From NCBI RefSeq assembly GCF_000236035.1, contig NZ_JH393257.1, positions 1,807,348 through 1,871,347 on the forward strand: a stretch of DNA of 64,000 bases. Direction: 5' to 3'. The notes under the pieces were generated by a model. That model did not search any database. It was not told where the DNA came from and saw only the letters and a list, made by a program, of their open reading frames with translations. Numbering within the stretch: position 1 is the stretch's first letter; the number at the start of each line of letters is the position of its first letter. The position numbers and the translations under genes are program-made. This document shows positions 1-9,071 of this stretch, piece by piece. The stretch comes from Vreelandella boliviensis LC1 (GTDB lineage Bacteria > Pseudomonadota > Gammaproteobacteria > Pseudomonadales > Halomonadaceae).

Positions 1-1055
1 CCGATGAGAACAAGCAGCGCCAGATCGAAATGGCCACCAAGGCCCGCGAGCGTGCAGTACAGATCGAAGAGGTGCGGATTCGTCAGGCCAAAGAGCTTGA
101 GGACGTTACCCGTGAGCGCGCGGTAGAAATTGAACGAATCGGCATGGAAAAAGCGCTAGAAGAGGAGCGCAAAGAGATTGCCGAAATTACCAGTCAGCGT
201 ATTGCGGTTGAACGCAGCGTGGCGGAAGAAGAAGAGAACATTAACGATGTGCGTAACCGTGCTGAAGCAGAGCGCCAGAAGGTCACTCGCCTGACCGCCG
301 CTCAAGCCGAAGCCGAAGAGCGCAAACTGAAAGAAGTACGCGCGGCAGAAGCGGTGTTTGAGCGCTCCAAACTGGAAGCGGAAGAAACGGTTATTCGCGC
401 GCAAGCCGAGCTGGACGCGGCAGAGAAGAAATCCGCCGCAGAAGAGAAGCAGGCGCGCGGTCATCAAGCCCTTGCCGCGGCAGATGGCTTAGCCGAAGCA
501 CAGGTACTGGAAGCCCGTGCTCACGCCCAGCGTAGCGAAGGCTTTGCCCAGGCCGAGGTTAAAACGGCCAATGCGAAAGCCGACGAAGATGCTGGACTGG
601 CGGAAGTACGTATTCTTGAACAGCGCCTTGAAGCCGAGGCGATGGGCGAGGAGAAACTGGGTGCCGCGAAAGCACAGGCACGTGAAGCAATGGCCAAAGC
701 CGAAGCCAATGGCTTGGTCGAGAAGCTGCGCGCTTACGACAATATGTCCGAAGAGGCTCGCCACTTCGAAGAGTTCCGCATGAACCTGGAAGTCCACGAG
801 AAAGAAGTCATGGCGCAAATCGAAGCCCAGCGCATCGGTATGCTCGAAAATGGCAAAGTCATGGCTGCCGCGATGCACAATGCCAAGTTTGAACTGATTG
901 GCGGCGATAGCGATGTGTTTGAAAAACTCACCGCCGGGCTAGGCTACGGTAAAGCAGTACAAGGCGTGCTCGATAAGTCGCCCGCGCTGCAAGCCACGCT
1001 GGCAGGCTTGGCGAGCCGTGCTATGAACCCAGGCAAGTCTTCCGAGTCTGCCTAA
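1..1055 (+). CDS. Flotillin/YqiK-like protein, C-terminal part (5' end outside window)
   Basis: The frame is open from the first bases, so the gene begins upstream and only the last 350 or so residues are seen. They are rich in Ala, Glu, Lys and Arg with long heptad-like helical stretches (about residues 1-230 of the visible part), which is the coiled-coil flotillin domain that follows the SPFH/band 7 domain in YqiK-type membrane scaffold proteins. The SPFH domain and membrane anchor would lie upstream. The C-terminus (about the last 100 residues) is less charged and ends in a Gly/Ala-rich tail. Flotillins assemble in membrane microdomains. The next gene, 146 bp downstream on the same strand, is a giant ATPase, and the two probably act together. 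The assignment to flotillin rather than another coiled-coil protein is inferred from composition and neighbour. Confidence 0.75.
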   Translation, partial: DENKQRQIEMATKARERAVQIEEVRIRQAKELEDVTRERAVEIERIGMEKALEEERKEIAEITSQRIAVERSVAEEEENINDVRNRAEAERQKVTRLTAAQAEAEERKLKEVRAAEAVFERSKLEAEETVIRAQAELDAAEKKSAAEEKQARGHQALAAADGLAEAQVLEARAHAQRSEGFAQAEVKTANAKADEDAGLAEVRILEQRLEAEAMGEEKLGAAKAQAREAMAKAEANGLVEKLRAYDNMSEEARHFEEFRMNLEVHEKEVMAQIEAQRIGMLENGKVMAAAMHNAKFELIGGDSDVFEKLTAGLGYGKAVQGVLDKSPALQATLAGLASRAMNPGKSSESA

Positions 1056-1061
1056 AGGCTG

Positions 1062-1087
1062 GGCGGCTCTCGAAGGGGAGAGCCGCC
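1062..1087 (+). terminator. GC-rich hairpin after the flotillin-like gene
   Basis: A perfect 10-bp stem (GGCGGCTCTC at 1062-1071 pairing with GAGAGCCGCC at 1078-1087) with a 6-nt loop starts 6 nt after the stop codon. There is no T-run, so it may be a pause or mRNA-stabilising hairpin, or an attenuator before the downstream ATPase gene, rather than a full terminator. Confidence 0.4.
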
Positions 1088-1210
1088 TCACCCTTACCGG
1101 TAGTCTCGTACTAAGCAGCCGGTGACTTTTCGTACAAGCCCTAAGACCGCAACTGTTACCCCATTGCGGTCTTTGCTATTTCTAGTGAGCACTTTTTCAG
1201 GATGAACACT

Positions 1211-4200
1211 ATGTCGAAGGAGCACTCTTCGGTTGAAAATATCGTCAGAGAAAGCACCGCATTCGAGACGATTCAGCGGCGGTTGAGAACCCAGGGCGGC
1301 GAGCTGGGCGCTTCGATCGGAGAGCTGAACGCAGCCCGCGCTGACGTTTTCGGAAGTAGTAGCATGGCGCTGCTGGGGAGAGCCCGGGTACGCACCGAAA
1401 ATAACGCCATTGCCCGCGATATGGTGCGTATTGGTGAGCAAATCTTGTTTGGCTTCAATGTTCAATTAGGGTTGCGTAAAGAGCTTGAGGCGAGCGATAT
1501 CTTTGCGCTCTACTACCTCAAAGACGACGAAGAGGGGCTGGAGTTAAGCGAAGCGCCGATGGCGGATAGCTTCCTCACCGAGAGCCGCTTTGTTCAAGAT
1601 TTCAAAGAACTCCAAAAATACTATAGCCATGCCACGCTGGTTCAACTGGTCACCCTTAACAACAAACTGCTGATCGCTTTTCAAATAGGGGAAAAGCTTA
1701 GCGACCTACGCGTCTTCCGCTGGGAGTTGGCCGCCGGGGGGGAGGTGAGCCGCTATATCGATAACCGCGGTGAGCGCGACCTGGCCTTTCCGGATCGCTT
1801 CGCTTTCGCGTGGCAAACAGCGGGCCGGGACATGCAGGAGCAGGGCCGTGCGCCCCACCTGAATATTCTCGATACTGTTTTTGTCGATAACCTGCGCGGC
1901 AACATTACCTTTAAGATTGAGAACAACACCAGCAGCGGCGAGGGTGTATTTGCCGACCCGGTGGAGTCAGACTCCCAATCGCTGGATGATGCCAGCTTTG
2001 AGTATGCTGATCTCGGCGCGGTGGTGCTGATCCGCATTTTGCCCTTCAATGAGAAACAGTGGCGCTACTATGTTTTTAATCGTGCAGAGCAGCATGTTAA
2101 ACGCGTTGATGCCATGGCGGGCTCGGTGGTTGAACTGCCGGAAAATCATGGCCTGATATTTCCTTCGGGCTACTACTTGAACTCTGGAGAGTTGACCACC
2201 TACGAAGTGCCCGAGGAGGACCTGCGTTTCAAGCGCATGGTGCGCTCGCCAAACGGCGAAGATGTTCTGTATATCTTCTACGCGCCACAAACCGGGCAGG
2301 TGGTGCTTTATCGCTACAACTTGATCCGCAAGCAGGTCGATACCCCCATGGTGGGGCATGGAGCGGCGATACTTGAAAACGGCCATCTGGCGATTTTTTA
2401 TGCCGAAGATGAGCCGACGCTGGTTCACCCCATCCAGGTATGGGCAACGCCCTTTATGTCGGAGCGCTTCCATGCCCAGGATGAGGTGCGTAACGACACG
2501 CCACTAGGCCGAATCGGCAATCCTGATCTGGTGCGTGGCATTGCCGAGCTTAATAGTATCGTGCAACTTGCTAACGAGAAGCAGGCGTCCGAGCGGCACT
2601 TTAACGCCATTATTCGTCGGGTCGACCGCACGCTGAATCAATTCCACTGGATTGGCGAAGCTGACTTTCAAGCCATTCACGCCGCGCTTGAACAGCTAAA
2701 GCACACCGCTGAACTGATGCTTGATGAGTATGAGAAAGTTCAGGCGATTCGTGCTCAGACTGCTCAGGCGCTAGACGAGGTTGAGAAACAGCAGGCGGCG
2801 CTGCTGCGGGAGCTCAAGCCCAGTAGTTGGAAAACCCCCGATCTATTCGTCACCTACCTGAAACATCTACGCGACCATCGTGGCCGGCTCATGGCGCTGC
2901 GCGAGCGCCGCTACCTGGATGAAGAGCGTTTGCAAGCGTTAGAGCAAGCGCTGGATAAAGCGGAGCAGTCGCTGACCCAGCAGACCTTCAGCTTTCTTGC
3001 CCAGCCTGAAGCCTTGGACGGTTACCGGGAAACCCTGGCGGCGTTAAAAGAGCAGGTAGGCGAGGCGGAAAATCGCCAGCAGCTGGCGGAGTGCGTAGGG
3101 CGTTACCGCGAATTGACCTCGGGCCTGGATATGATCCAAGGGCTGCTGTCGTCGATGTCCGGCGGTGATGCTATCGAGCAGACGCGGATCACCGAGAATA
3201 TCTCCAGCATCTACGCCTCGATTAATCAGCAGCGCTCCGAAGCAGAGATCCGTTTAAGAGAGCAGGGCAGTGCAGAGGCCCAGGCGCAGTTCGCGGCCCA
3301 GATTCGCCTGTTTGAGCAGAGCCTGGCCAACGGTGTCGGCGCGCTGCGGGAGCCCGACGACTGCGATCAGCTAATGACCCGGATACTCGACCAACTCCAG
3401 GAGTTGGAGAGTCAGTTCGGTGAGTTTGATGAATTTTTGACCACCATTCTTGAGCAGCGTGAAAGCGCCCACGAAAGCATCGAAGCACGCCGCCAGCAGC
3501 TGCAGGACGAGCGTCAACGCCGCGTTTCTACTCTGACCGACGCCAGTCAGCGAATCCTGGCCAATGTGGAGCGCCGCACAGAGCGCTTTGAAACCCTGGA
3601 AGAGCTGCATAGCTTCTTCGCGGCGGATGCCATGGTGGGCAAAGTGCGTAGCATGGTCGACGAGCTACGCGAGATGGGCGGCAATCTTGAGGCGGACGAT
3701 ATCGCCGGGCGCCTGCGCTCCTCTCAAGACGCCGCCATGCGTAGCGTGCGCGACCGTTCCGATATCTATGAATCCGGTGGCGATGTTATTCGCTTAGGGC
3801 CGCGCCACCGCTTCAGCGTCAACCAGCAGCATCTCGATTTAACCCTGGTGCCGCGCCAGGAGCGCATCATGCTGCACCTGACGGGCACCCAGTATTACGA
3901 GCCGCTGGAAGACGAGCGGCTGACCGAACTGCAAGACTACTGGGGGATGCTGCTGCCTTCCGAAAGCCCCGCTGTTTATCGCGCCGAGTACCTTGCCTAC
4001 CGCTTTATGGGCGAGCTGGCGCAGCCCGGTGCCAAGCCACTTAATGTGGAAGATTTCAGCGAGCTGCAGCGTCAGATAGCCAATTTTGCCTCGCCGCGTT
4101 ATCGCGAAAGCTACGAAAAAGGTATCCACGACCACGACGCTGCGCTCATCGTACGCACCCTGTGGCCAGCTCGCCAAAGTGCCGGTTTGCTAGGCTTTGG

Positions 4201-6130
4201 GCCACTGCCCCGGGGGCTGGCGATGTTGTTCTGGGCCGCCCGTATTCATGATGAAGAGGCGACCCGTAACCTGCGTGCCCGTTGTCTCTCGGCGGGCATT
4301 CTGTGCCGCATTATGAATAACGAGGATCTGCTCAACGCCTTGATCCAGGAAGTACAGCCGCAGCTTGGCGCTTTTGTATCAGCCCAACAGATCAACTGCT
4401 CGGTGAGTGAGATAAGCAGTGCCACTGACTTTCTGGTGCGCCAGCTGGCGGAAGAGGGCGAGCGTTTTCCGGTCACTCAGTACGCTGCTAGCTTGGTAGA
4501 GAGCTTTACCACTTCCATGCAGCAGCAGGGCCACTACGCACATTTCCAAGAGGCCTTGGCGGTGGTGGCGGGCAACCCTGGCGCACGCTGGGTGATCACT
4601 TCCCATTGGCTGCAGGCCCACGCGGGGCAAGCCAAGCAAGAGGCATTGCTGCACTACCTGCCTGAAGCGATAGCCATGCTCAACACGGCGGATCGGTTAG
4701 CCACCGCGCCCCATAATGTCGAGCTAGCCTTCACCATTACCGGCTTGCTGGGCCAGCACGGGCGGCTTGAGCAGCAGGAGCTCACGCTTCAGCTGGACGA
4801 CTTTCAGGAGCGGCTGCGCCACCATGAGCAGGTCGTGATACGCGACTGGACGGCACTGCAAGAGCGCCGCCAACTGATTTTACGCGAGCAGCGTGAACGC
4901 TTGAGGCTCGAAGAGTATCTGCCCAAACCGCTGAACTCCTTTGTGCGCAACAAGCTGATTACCGAAAGCTACCTGCCCATTATTGGCGATAACCTGGCTA
5001 AGCAGATGGGCACGGTAGGCGACACGCGGCGAACGGATAATAGCGGTTTGCTGATGATGATCTCGCCCCCCGGCTACGGTAAAACCACCCTGATGGAGTA
5101 TGTGGCGAACCGCCTGGGGCTGATCTTTATGAAGATTAACTGCCCCAGCCTTGGCCATGATGTGACCTCGCTAGACCCAGAAGCGGCTACCCACTCCACC
5201 GCCCGGGCCGAGCTGATTAAGCTGAACTTGGCGTTTGAGATGGGCAACAACGTGATGCTCTATCTGGATGATATTCAGCATACTCACCCGGAGTTTTTGC
5301 AGAAGTTTATCTCGCTATGTGACGGCAGCCGGCGGGTAGACGGTATCTGGAACGGACGTACCAAGACCTACGATATGCGCGGTAAGCGCTTCTGTATCGC
5401 CATGGCGGGTAACCCCTACACCGAAAGCGGCGACGTGTTTAAAGTGCCCGACATGCTGGCCAACCGCGCCGATGTTTATAACCTGGGCGATGTGTTGAGT
5501 GGCATGGAGGAGGTCTTTGCGCTCTCCTATATCGAGAACGCCATGAGCGCCAATACGGTGCTTGCCTCTTTGGCAACGCGGGGCATGGACGACTTCTACC
5601 GCTTTGTGGATATCGCCATGGGCCGGGAGGTGCCGAGCACTGACTTTGAGCACGACTATAGCGCCGCAGAGCGCGAAGAGATCGTTGCGGTGCTGAAGAA
5701 CATGTTTAAAGCCCGTGAAGTGGTGCTGCGCGTTAATCAGCAGTATATCGCCTCCAGCGCCCAGGCCGATGAGTACCGCACCGAACCCTCTTTCCGGTTG
5801 CAGGGTAGCTACCGCAATATGAATCGCTTGGCGGAGAAAATGTCGCCGATCCTCAGCGACGACGAGCTTGAAGCGATCATTGATGACCACTACGTCGGCG
5901 AAGCGCAGCTATTAACCCAGGGCGCCGAAGAGAATCTGCTCAAGCTGAAAGAGCTTCGGGGCACCTTGAGCGAAGCGGAAAAGCAGCGCTGGGATGATAT
6001 CAAGCGTGAGTTCCAACGTCGGCAATTAACCGGGGGCAATGAAGAGACCGGTGCATTGGTGGTTCGCCAGTTAAGCTTAATTGCGGAAGGCGTTGGGCAG
6101 TGGGGGAAGGGAATATCCGGTGAGAGTTAA
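1211..6130 (+). CDS. Giant coiled-coil AAA ATPase ('DNA repair ATPase' family)
   Basis: A protein of about 1,640 residues. The N-terminal third resembles the large domain of proteins annotated as DNA repair ATPase (DUF3686 type). Residues about 460-900 are Gln/Glu/Arg-rich coiled coil, followed by a helical region. A C-terminal AAA module has Walker A SPPGYGKTTL near residues 1284-1293, Walker B VMLYLDDI near 1348-1355 and a sensor-1-like AMAGNP near 1397-1402. I prefer the ATG at 1211 over 1202 because AGGA at 1199-1202 is correctly spaced only for the former. There is no signal peptide or clear membrane segment. The family name comes from annotation practice and I know of no demonstrated repair role. 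The flotillin-like gene upstream suggests a membrane-associated remodelling machine. Family placement is fairly confident, function unknown. Confidence 0.8.
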   Translation: MSKEHSSVENIVRESTAFETIQRRLRTQGGELGASIGELNAARADVFGSSSMALLGRARVRTENNAIARDMVRIGEQILFGFNVQLGLRKELEASDIFALYYLKDDEEGLELSEAPMADSFLTESRFVQDFKELQKYYSHATLVQLVTLNNKLLIAFQIGEKLSDLRVFRWELAAGGEVSRYIDNRGERDLAFPDRFAFAWQTAGRDMQEQGRAPHLNILDTVFVDNLRGNITFKIENNTSSGEGVFADPVESDSQSLDDASFEYADLGAVVLIRILPFNEKQWRYYVFNRAEQHVKRVDAMAGSVVELPENHGLIFPSGYYLNSGELTTYEVPEEDLRFKRMVRSPNGEDVLYIFYAPQTGQVVLYRYNLIRKQVDTPMVGHGAAILENGHLAIFYAEDEPTLVHPIQVWATPFMSERFHAQDEVRNDTPLGRIGNPDLVRGIAELNSIVQLANEKQASERHFNAIIRRVDRTLNQFHWIGEADFQAIHAALEQLKHTAELMLDEYEKVQAIRAQTAQALDEVEKQQAALLRELKPSSWKTPDLFVTYLKHLRDHRGRLMALRERRYLDEERLQALEQALDKAEQSLTQQTFSFLAQPEALDGYRETLAALKEQVGEAENRQQLAECVGRYRELTSGLDMIQGLLSSMSGGDAIEQTRITENISSIYASINQQRSEAEIRLREQGSAEAQAQFAAQIRLFEQSLANGVGALREPDDCDQLMTRILDQLQELESQFGEFDEFLTTILEQRESAHESIEARRQQLQDERQRRVSTLTDASQRILANVERRTERFETLEELHSFFAADAMVGKVRSMVDELREMGGNLEADDIAGRLRSSQDAAMRSVRDRSDIYESGGDVIRLGPRHRFSVNQQHLDLTLVPRQERIMLHLTGTQYYEPLEDERLTELQDYWGMLLPSESPAVYRAEYLAYRFMGELAQPGAKPLNVEDFSELQRQIANFASPRYRESYEKGIHDHDAALIVRTLWPARQSAGLLGFGPLPRGLAMLFWAARIHDEEATRNLRARCLSAGILCRIMNNEDLLNALIQEVQPQLGAFVSAQQINCSVSEISSATDFLVRQLAEEGERFPVTQYAASLVESFTTSMQQQGHYAHFQEALAVVAGNPGARWVITSHWLQAHAGQAKQEALLHYLPEAIAMLNTADRLATAPHNVELAFTITGLLGQHGRLEQQELTLQLDDFQERLRHHEQVVIRDWTALQERRQLILREQRERLRLEEYLPKPLNSFVRNKLITESYLPIIGDNLAKQMGTVGDTRRTDNSGLLMMISPPGYGKTTLMEYVANRLGLIFMKINCPSLGHDVTSLDPEAATHSTARAELIKLNLAFEMGNNVMLYLDDIQHTHPEFLQKFISLCDGSRRVDGIWNGRTKTYDMRGKRFCIAMAGNPYTESGDVFKVPDMLANRADVYNLGDVLSGMEEVFALSYIENAMSANTVLASLATRGMDDFYRFVDIAMGREVPSTDFEHDYSAAEREEIVAVLKNMFKAREVVLRVNQQYIASSAQADEYRTEPSFRLQGSYRNMNRLAEKMSPILSDDELEAIIDDHYVGEAQLLTQGAEENLLKLKELRGTLSEAEKQRWDDIKREFQRRQLTGGNEETGALVVRQLSLIAEGVGQWGKGISGES

Positions 6131-6190
6131 GGCTGACTGTATTGCCGCCCCCTGGTTAATCATTTGTTATCCATAATGATGCTGGGTCGA

Positions 6191-6222
6191 TAAAAAATCA
6201 GCCGCTGTTAATCAGCGGCTGA
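6191..6222 (-). terminator. Rho-independent terminator of the zinc-ribbon gene
   Basis: On the minus strand a 10-bp stem (TCAGCCGCTG / CAGCGGCTGA, 6213-6222 and 6198-6207, 5-nt loop) is followed by TTTTTT. It lies 36 bp beyond the stop of the leftward zinc-ribbon gene. It may also slow rightward transcripts from the ATPase gene. Confidence 0.8.
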
Positions 6223-6257
6223 CTAATCATTTATCTAAAAGCACCCACCTAAAGCAC

Positions 6258-6812
6258 TTAATGAATAGCGGAGAAAGGATTTTCTGCCATTAAGAAAGCA
6301 CGTAAGTCAGCTTTTTGAGCGTGGTTGTGTAGCCACTCACGAACGTCGCAGGCTTTTTGATAATCGGACTCGCCAAATTTGCTGCGATAAAGATTTTCAA
6401 AGGTGTCACTGGTTTTTTCCTGGCGTATCCGCTTTTGCCAGGGATCTGTCAGTATGCTGTTCAGGTTGCCGGCGAGTCCTTCCGCAATCAGCATTTCCCA
6501 CTCGCCTTTATTCAACCAAACGCCCCCGACGCGGGCGCTGTAGTCGATTCTGTGGGCATTGTCTTTAGTAATGCGAAACTTACTCATAATGCCGCCGGTC
6601 ATCGGGCAAATAAGCGCGCCTACTGTGTCTTCAGCTTCAATGCTCTCGACACAAATGTCATCAAATACGTGTTCGGGGTGACGCTCTTTCCAGCTAATGT
6701 AATCTTCAATCAAGATCCAATTGCCGCCGCAATTGTCGCAAGTATGACTGCGGAAAAGAGCATCCATAAAGCTCGGGACTAAGTTCCCTTGTTGGCATGC
6801 GGTACACTTCAT
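6258..6812 (-). CDS. Small protein with TFIIB-type zinc ribbon
   Basis: 184 residues. The N-terminus has Cys3-x2-Cys6 and Cys25-x2-Cys28 (KCTACQQG ... HTCDNCGGNW), the spacing and CxxCGG(x)W signature of zf-TFIIB-type zinc ribbons. The remainder is acidic and helical with no recognised enzyme motif, and it contains a second conserved-looking segment, GGVWLNKGEWEML, near residues 96-108. Probably a cytosolic zinc-binding protein of unknown role. It converges on the giant ATPase gene and has its own terminator, so it need not be part of that unit, though zinc-ribbon proteins are found near such ATPases. Confidence 0.7.
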   Translation of the reverse strand: MKCTACQQGNLVPSFMDALFRSHTCDNCGGNWILIEDYISWKERHPEHVFDDICVESIEAEDTVGALICPMTGGIMSKFRITKDNAHRIDYSARVGGVWLNKGEWEMLIAEGLAGNLNSILTDPWQKRIRQEKTSDTFENLYRSKFGESDYQKACDVREWLHNHAQKADLRAFLMAENPFSAIH

Positions 6813-6891
6813 CGGCGCGTTCCTGCTGTTAAGTCCATGATATCTTTCTCATGTATGAAAGTTGTCACGCCGAGAAATTGACACTTAAAAC

Positions 6892-9024
6892 TTAAAACTT
6901 AACCGACGCCTGCAAGCTAACTTCCAGCGGGTCGCCGACCACTACTCGCGTGCTGCCACCGCTTGAGGGGTAGTACGTGGTATCAAACAGGTTCTTGGCG
7001 TTGAGCTGCAGGTGCAGGTTGTCGCCTAACCAGGGGGTGTTCCAGCCGATAAAGGCATCGGCGACGGTGTAGGCGTCTAGCTGGAAGCTGTTGTCAGCGT
7101 CGCCTTCGCGCTCGCCCACATAGCGTACCCCGCCACCCAGGCGCCAGTTGCCCAGCCCAGGCGCGGTGGTTAGGTCGTGCGCCAAGTAGAGGCTGGCGGT
7201 ATGGCGTGCGGCGTTAGTTAGCGCGTTGCCCTGGGTGCCTTCGGTATCTTTGAGTACTTCGGTATCGGTGTAGGCGTAAGCCCCTAGCAGTGAAAGCTGA
7301 TCGGTCAACTGGCCGGAAACAGTCAGTTCGACTCCCTGGGAGCCCGCTTCGCCTACCGTGCGGGTCACGCCGTTGTCAGAGACGGCAACATTCTCTTTGC
7401 GGATATCGAACAGTGCAACGGCCAACGAGAGTTGGTCATTCCAGAGGTGTTTGACGCCGATTTCGCTGCCCATGCTGTGTTCGGGATCCAGTGTTTTGCC
7501 GGTATCGCTGTCGGCGCCATTGGGCACAAAGGCTTCGCTGTAGCTGGCATAAACCGACGTATCCGGAGTCAGGCGATGCAGCAAACTGATCGAAGGCAGA
7601 AAAATATCGTCGCTGATATCGGTGGCGGTCACAAAGGGCTGGCCGCGGCCGCCAAACTGCTCGTAGTGGGTGTAACGCCCGCCTAGCCCCAGCGTCCAGC
7701 GGTCGTTGAAGTGCCAGCGGTCATTGAGATAAACGCCAGTGGTATTGATTTCATCCAAGCGGTTGCTGCGCGAAGTGTTAAGGCTATCGCTATCCAGATT
7801 CAGGCCACCGTAGCTCATGTCGTAAATATTTTGATCCGTCACCGCCGTGCCGCGATACACCTCGGCTAGATAATCCCGCTGGCGCTCATGATCCACACCG
7901 ATCGTGAGGTCGTGGCGCATCCCTGCGAGGGTGGCGGTGCCGGTAGTATCCCAGGCGGTATATTGCACGCGGCGGTCAAAACCGTAGTTAGCATCGGCAC
8001 GGCGGGTTAGCGCTCCGGTGTCTTCATTTACGCGCAGTACCCGCGGTTGACCATCGCTGTACTGGCGGCGGTTCCAGCCGTAGGTCAATCTTGTCGACCA
8101 GTCGTCATTGATATCCTGCTCCCACCAGGCGGTGACCGCTTCGTCGTGACCGAATACCCGTGACCAGGGTTCGTCGAAACGGCGACCGTTGGGCACCTTG
8201 GCGGGTTCTCCGTCGATCATCACCGTGCCGCGATCCAGATCCAAGTCGTAGTCGCGATACTCATAGGAGATCTGCGCGCGGCTGTCGCTGCCTTCCCAGC
8301 GCAGCGAAGGGGCAACGATCGTGCGTCGATTACTTCCGAAGGCGCGGAAAGAGTCTTCATCTTCATGATGGACGATAAACCGGAACGCCAGGCCAGTATC
8401 GGCAAGCGGGCCGGTGACATCCACGCTGGCATTGCCGCCTCCCAGGGAGGTGGCTTCAGCGCTGATCTCGCGTTGCCACTGGTACTCCGGGCGTTTGGTG
8501 ACTAGGTTGATTACCCCGCCGGGATCCTGCTGGCCTTGGAAGAGCGATGCCGGGCCCTTGAGCACTTCGACATGATCCACAGTCGCCATGGAGAAAGTGC
8601 CGCGTGGTTGGCGAATGCCGTCGATCAACGTCGAACCATCGCTGTTGCTGCCGAAACCGCGTTTGATAAAGCCGTCTTCGGTGCCACCCATATTGTTGCC
8701 TTCGGTCACTCCTGCGACCATCACCATCGCTTCGTTCAAGCTGTCGATATTATGATCGGCCATCACCTGGGCGGTGACGGTTTCCACCGTGCGGGCTTCT
8801 TCCAGAAACGACACCGGCTGTTTGCTGGCCAAACTGGAACGCTGGGCACGATAGCTCTGCGGGGCTACATCAGTAAGGCGATCCGAGGTGACGATCAGTG
8901 TTTCTGAAACTGTTTCTGAAACTGTTTCTGAAGCGGGCTCGTTGGCTTGTTGCGCGTAGGCATAGGGCAGCGGGTTCAGCAGTAGCAGCGGCGAAAACAG
9001 CGCAATGGTTCGGGAGCGGAGCAT
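6892..9024 (-). CDS. TonB-dependent siderophore receptor
   Basis: 710 residues. A signal peptide (about residues 1-25, ending AYAQQ) precedes a plug domain with the typical VDHVEVLKGPASLFQGQQDPGG stretch and a 22-strand-like beta barrel. It ends in an aromatic Phe (ASVKF), as outer-membrane barrels do. It resembles FhuA/FhuE/FoxA-type ferric-siderophore receptors. The DNA for residues about 32-42 carries a 12-bp repeat encoding ETVS units just before the plug, in the place where a TonB box would be. It is the last gene of a leftward iron-uptake operon, 47 bp after the binding-protein gene. It should import a ferric siderophore across the outer membrane. The exact ligand (hydroxamate or other) cannot be read from the sequence. 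Confidence 0.93.
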   Translation of the reverse strand: MLRSRTIALFSPLLLLNPLPYAYAQQANEPASETVSETVSETLIVTSDRLTDVAPQSYRAQRSSLASKQPVSFLEEARTVETVTAQVMADHNIDSLNEAMVMVAGVTEGNNMGGTEDGFIKRGFGSNSDGSTLIDGIRQPRGTFSMATVDHVEVLKGPASLFQGQQDPGGVINLVTKRPEYQWQREISAEATSLGGGNASVDVTGPLADTGLAFRFIVHHEDEDSFRAFGSNRRTIVAPSLRWEGSDSRAQISYEYRDYDLDLDRGTVMIDGEPAKVPNGRRFDEPWSRVFGHDEAVTAWWEQDINDDWSTRLTYGWNRRQYSDGQPRVLRVNEDTGALTRRADANYGFDRRVQYTAWDTTGTATLAGMRHDLTIGVDHERQRDYLAEVYRGTAVTDQNIYDMSYGGLNLDSDSLNTSRSNRLDEINTTGVYLNDRWHFNDRWTLGLGGRYTHYEQFGGRGQPFVTATDISDDIFLPSISLLHRLTPDTSVYASYSEAFVPNGADSDTGKTLDPEHSMGSEIGVKHLWNDQLSLAVALFDIRKENVAVSDNGVTRTVGEAGSQGVELTVSGQLTDQLSLLGAYAYTDTEVLKDTEGTQGNALTNAARHTASLYLAHDLTTAPGLGNWRLGGGVRYVGEREGDADNSFQLDAYTVADAFIGWNTPWLGDNLHLQLNAKNLFDTTYYPSSGGSTRVVVGDPLEVSLQASVKF
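8897..8932. repeat. 12-bp in-frame tandem repeat in the receptor gene
   Basis: Three near-identical 12-bp units built on TGTTTCTGAAAC lie within the receptor coding sequence and add ETVS repeats to the mature N-terminus. The unit length keeps the reading frame. Confidence 0.7.
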
Positions 9025-9071
9025 GGAGGGTATAGATCCTTTTTATCGTCAGTGGGTTGAGGGAGTAAGCG

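Noticed and set aside
5315..5890. Minus-strand open frame (191 codons) inside the giant ATPase gene
   Set aside because: Antisense shadow of the AAA module.
6357..6782. 141-codon plus-strand frame opposite the zinc-ribbon gene
   Set aside because: The opposite strand has the paired CxxC zinc ribbon and a terminator.
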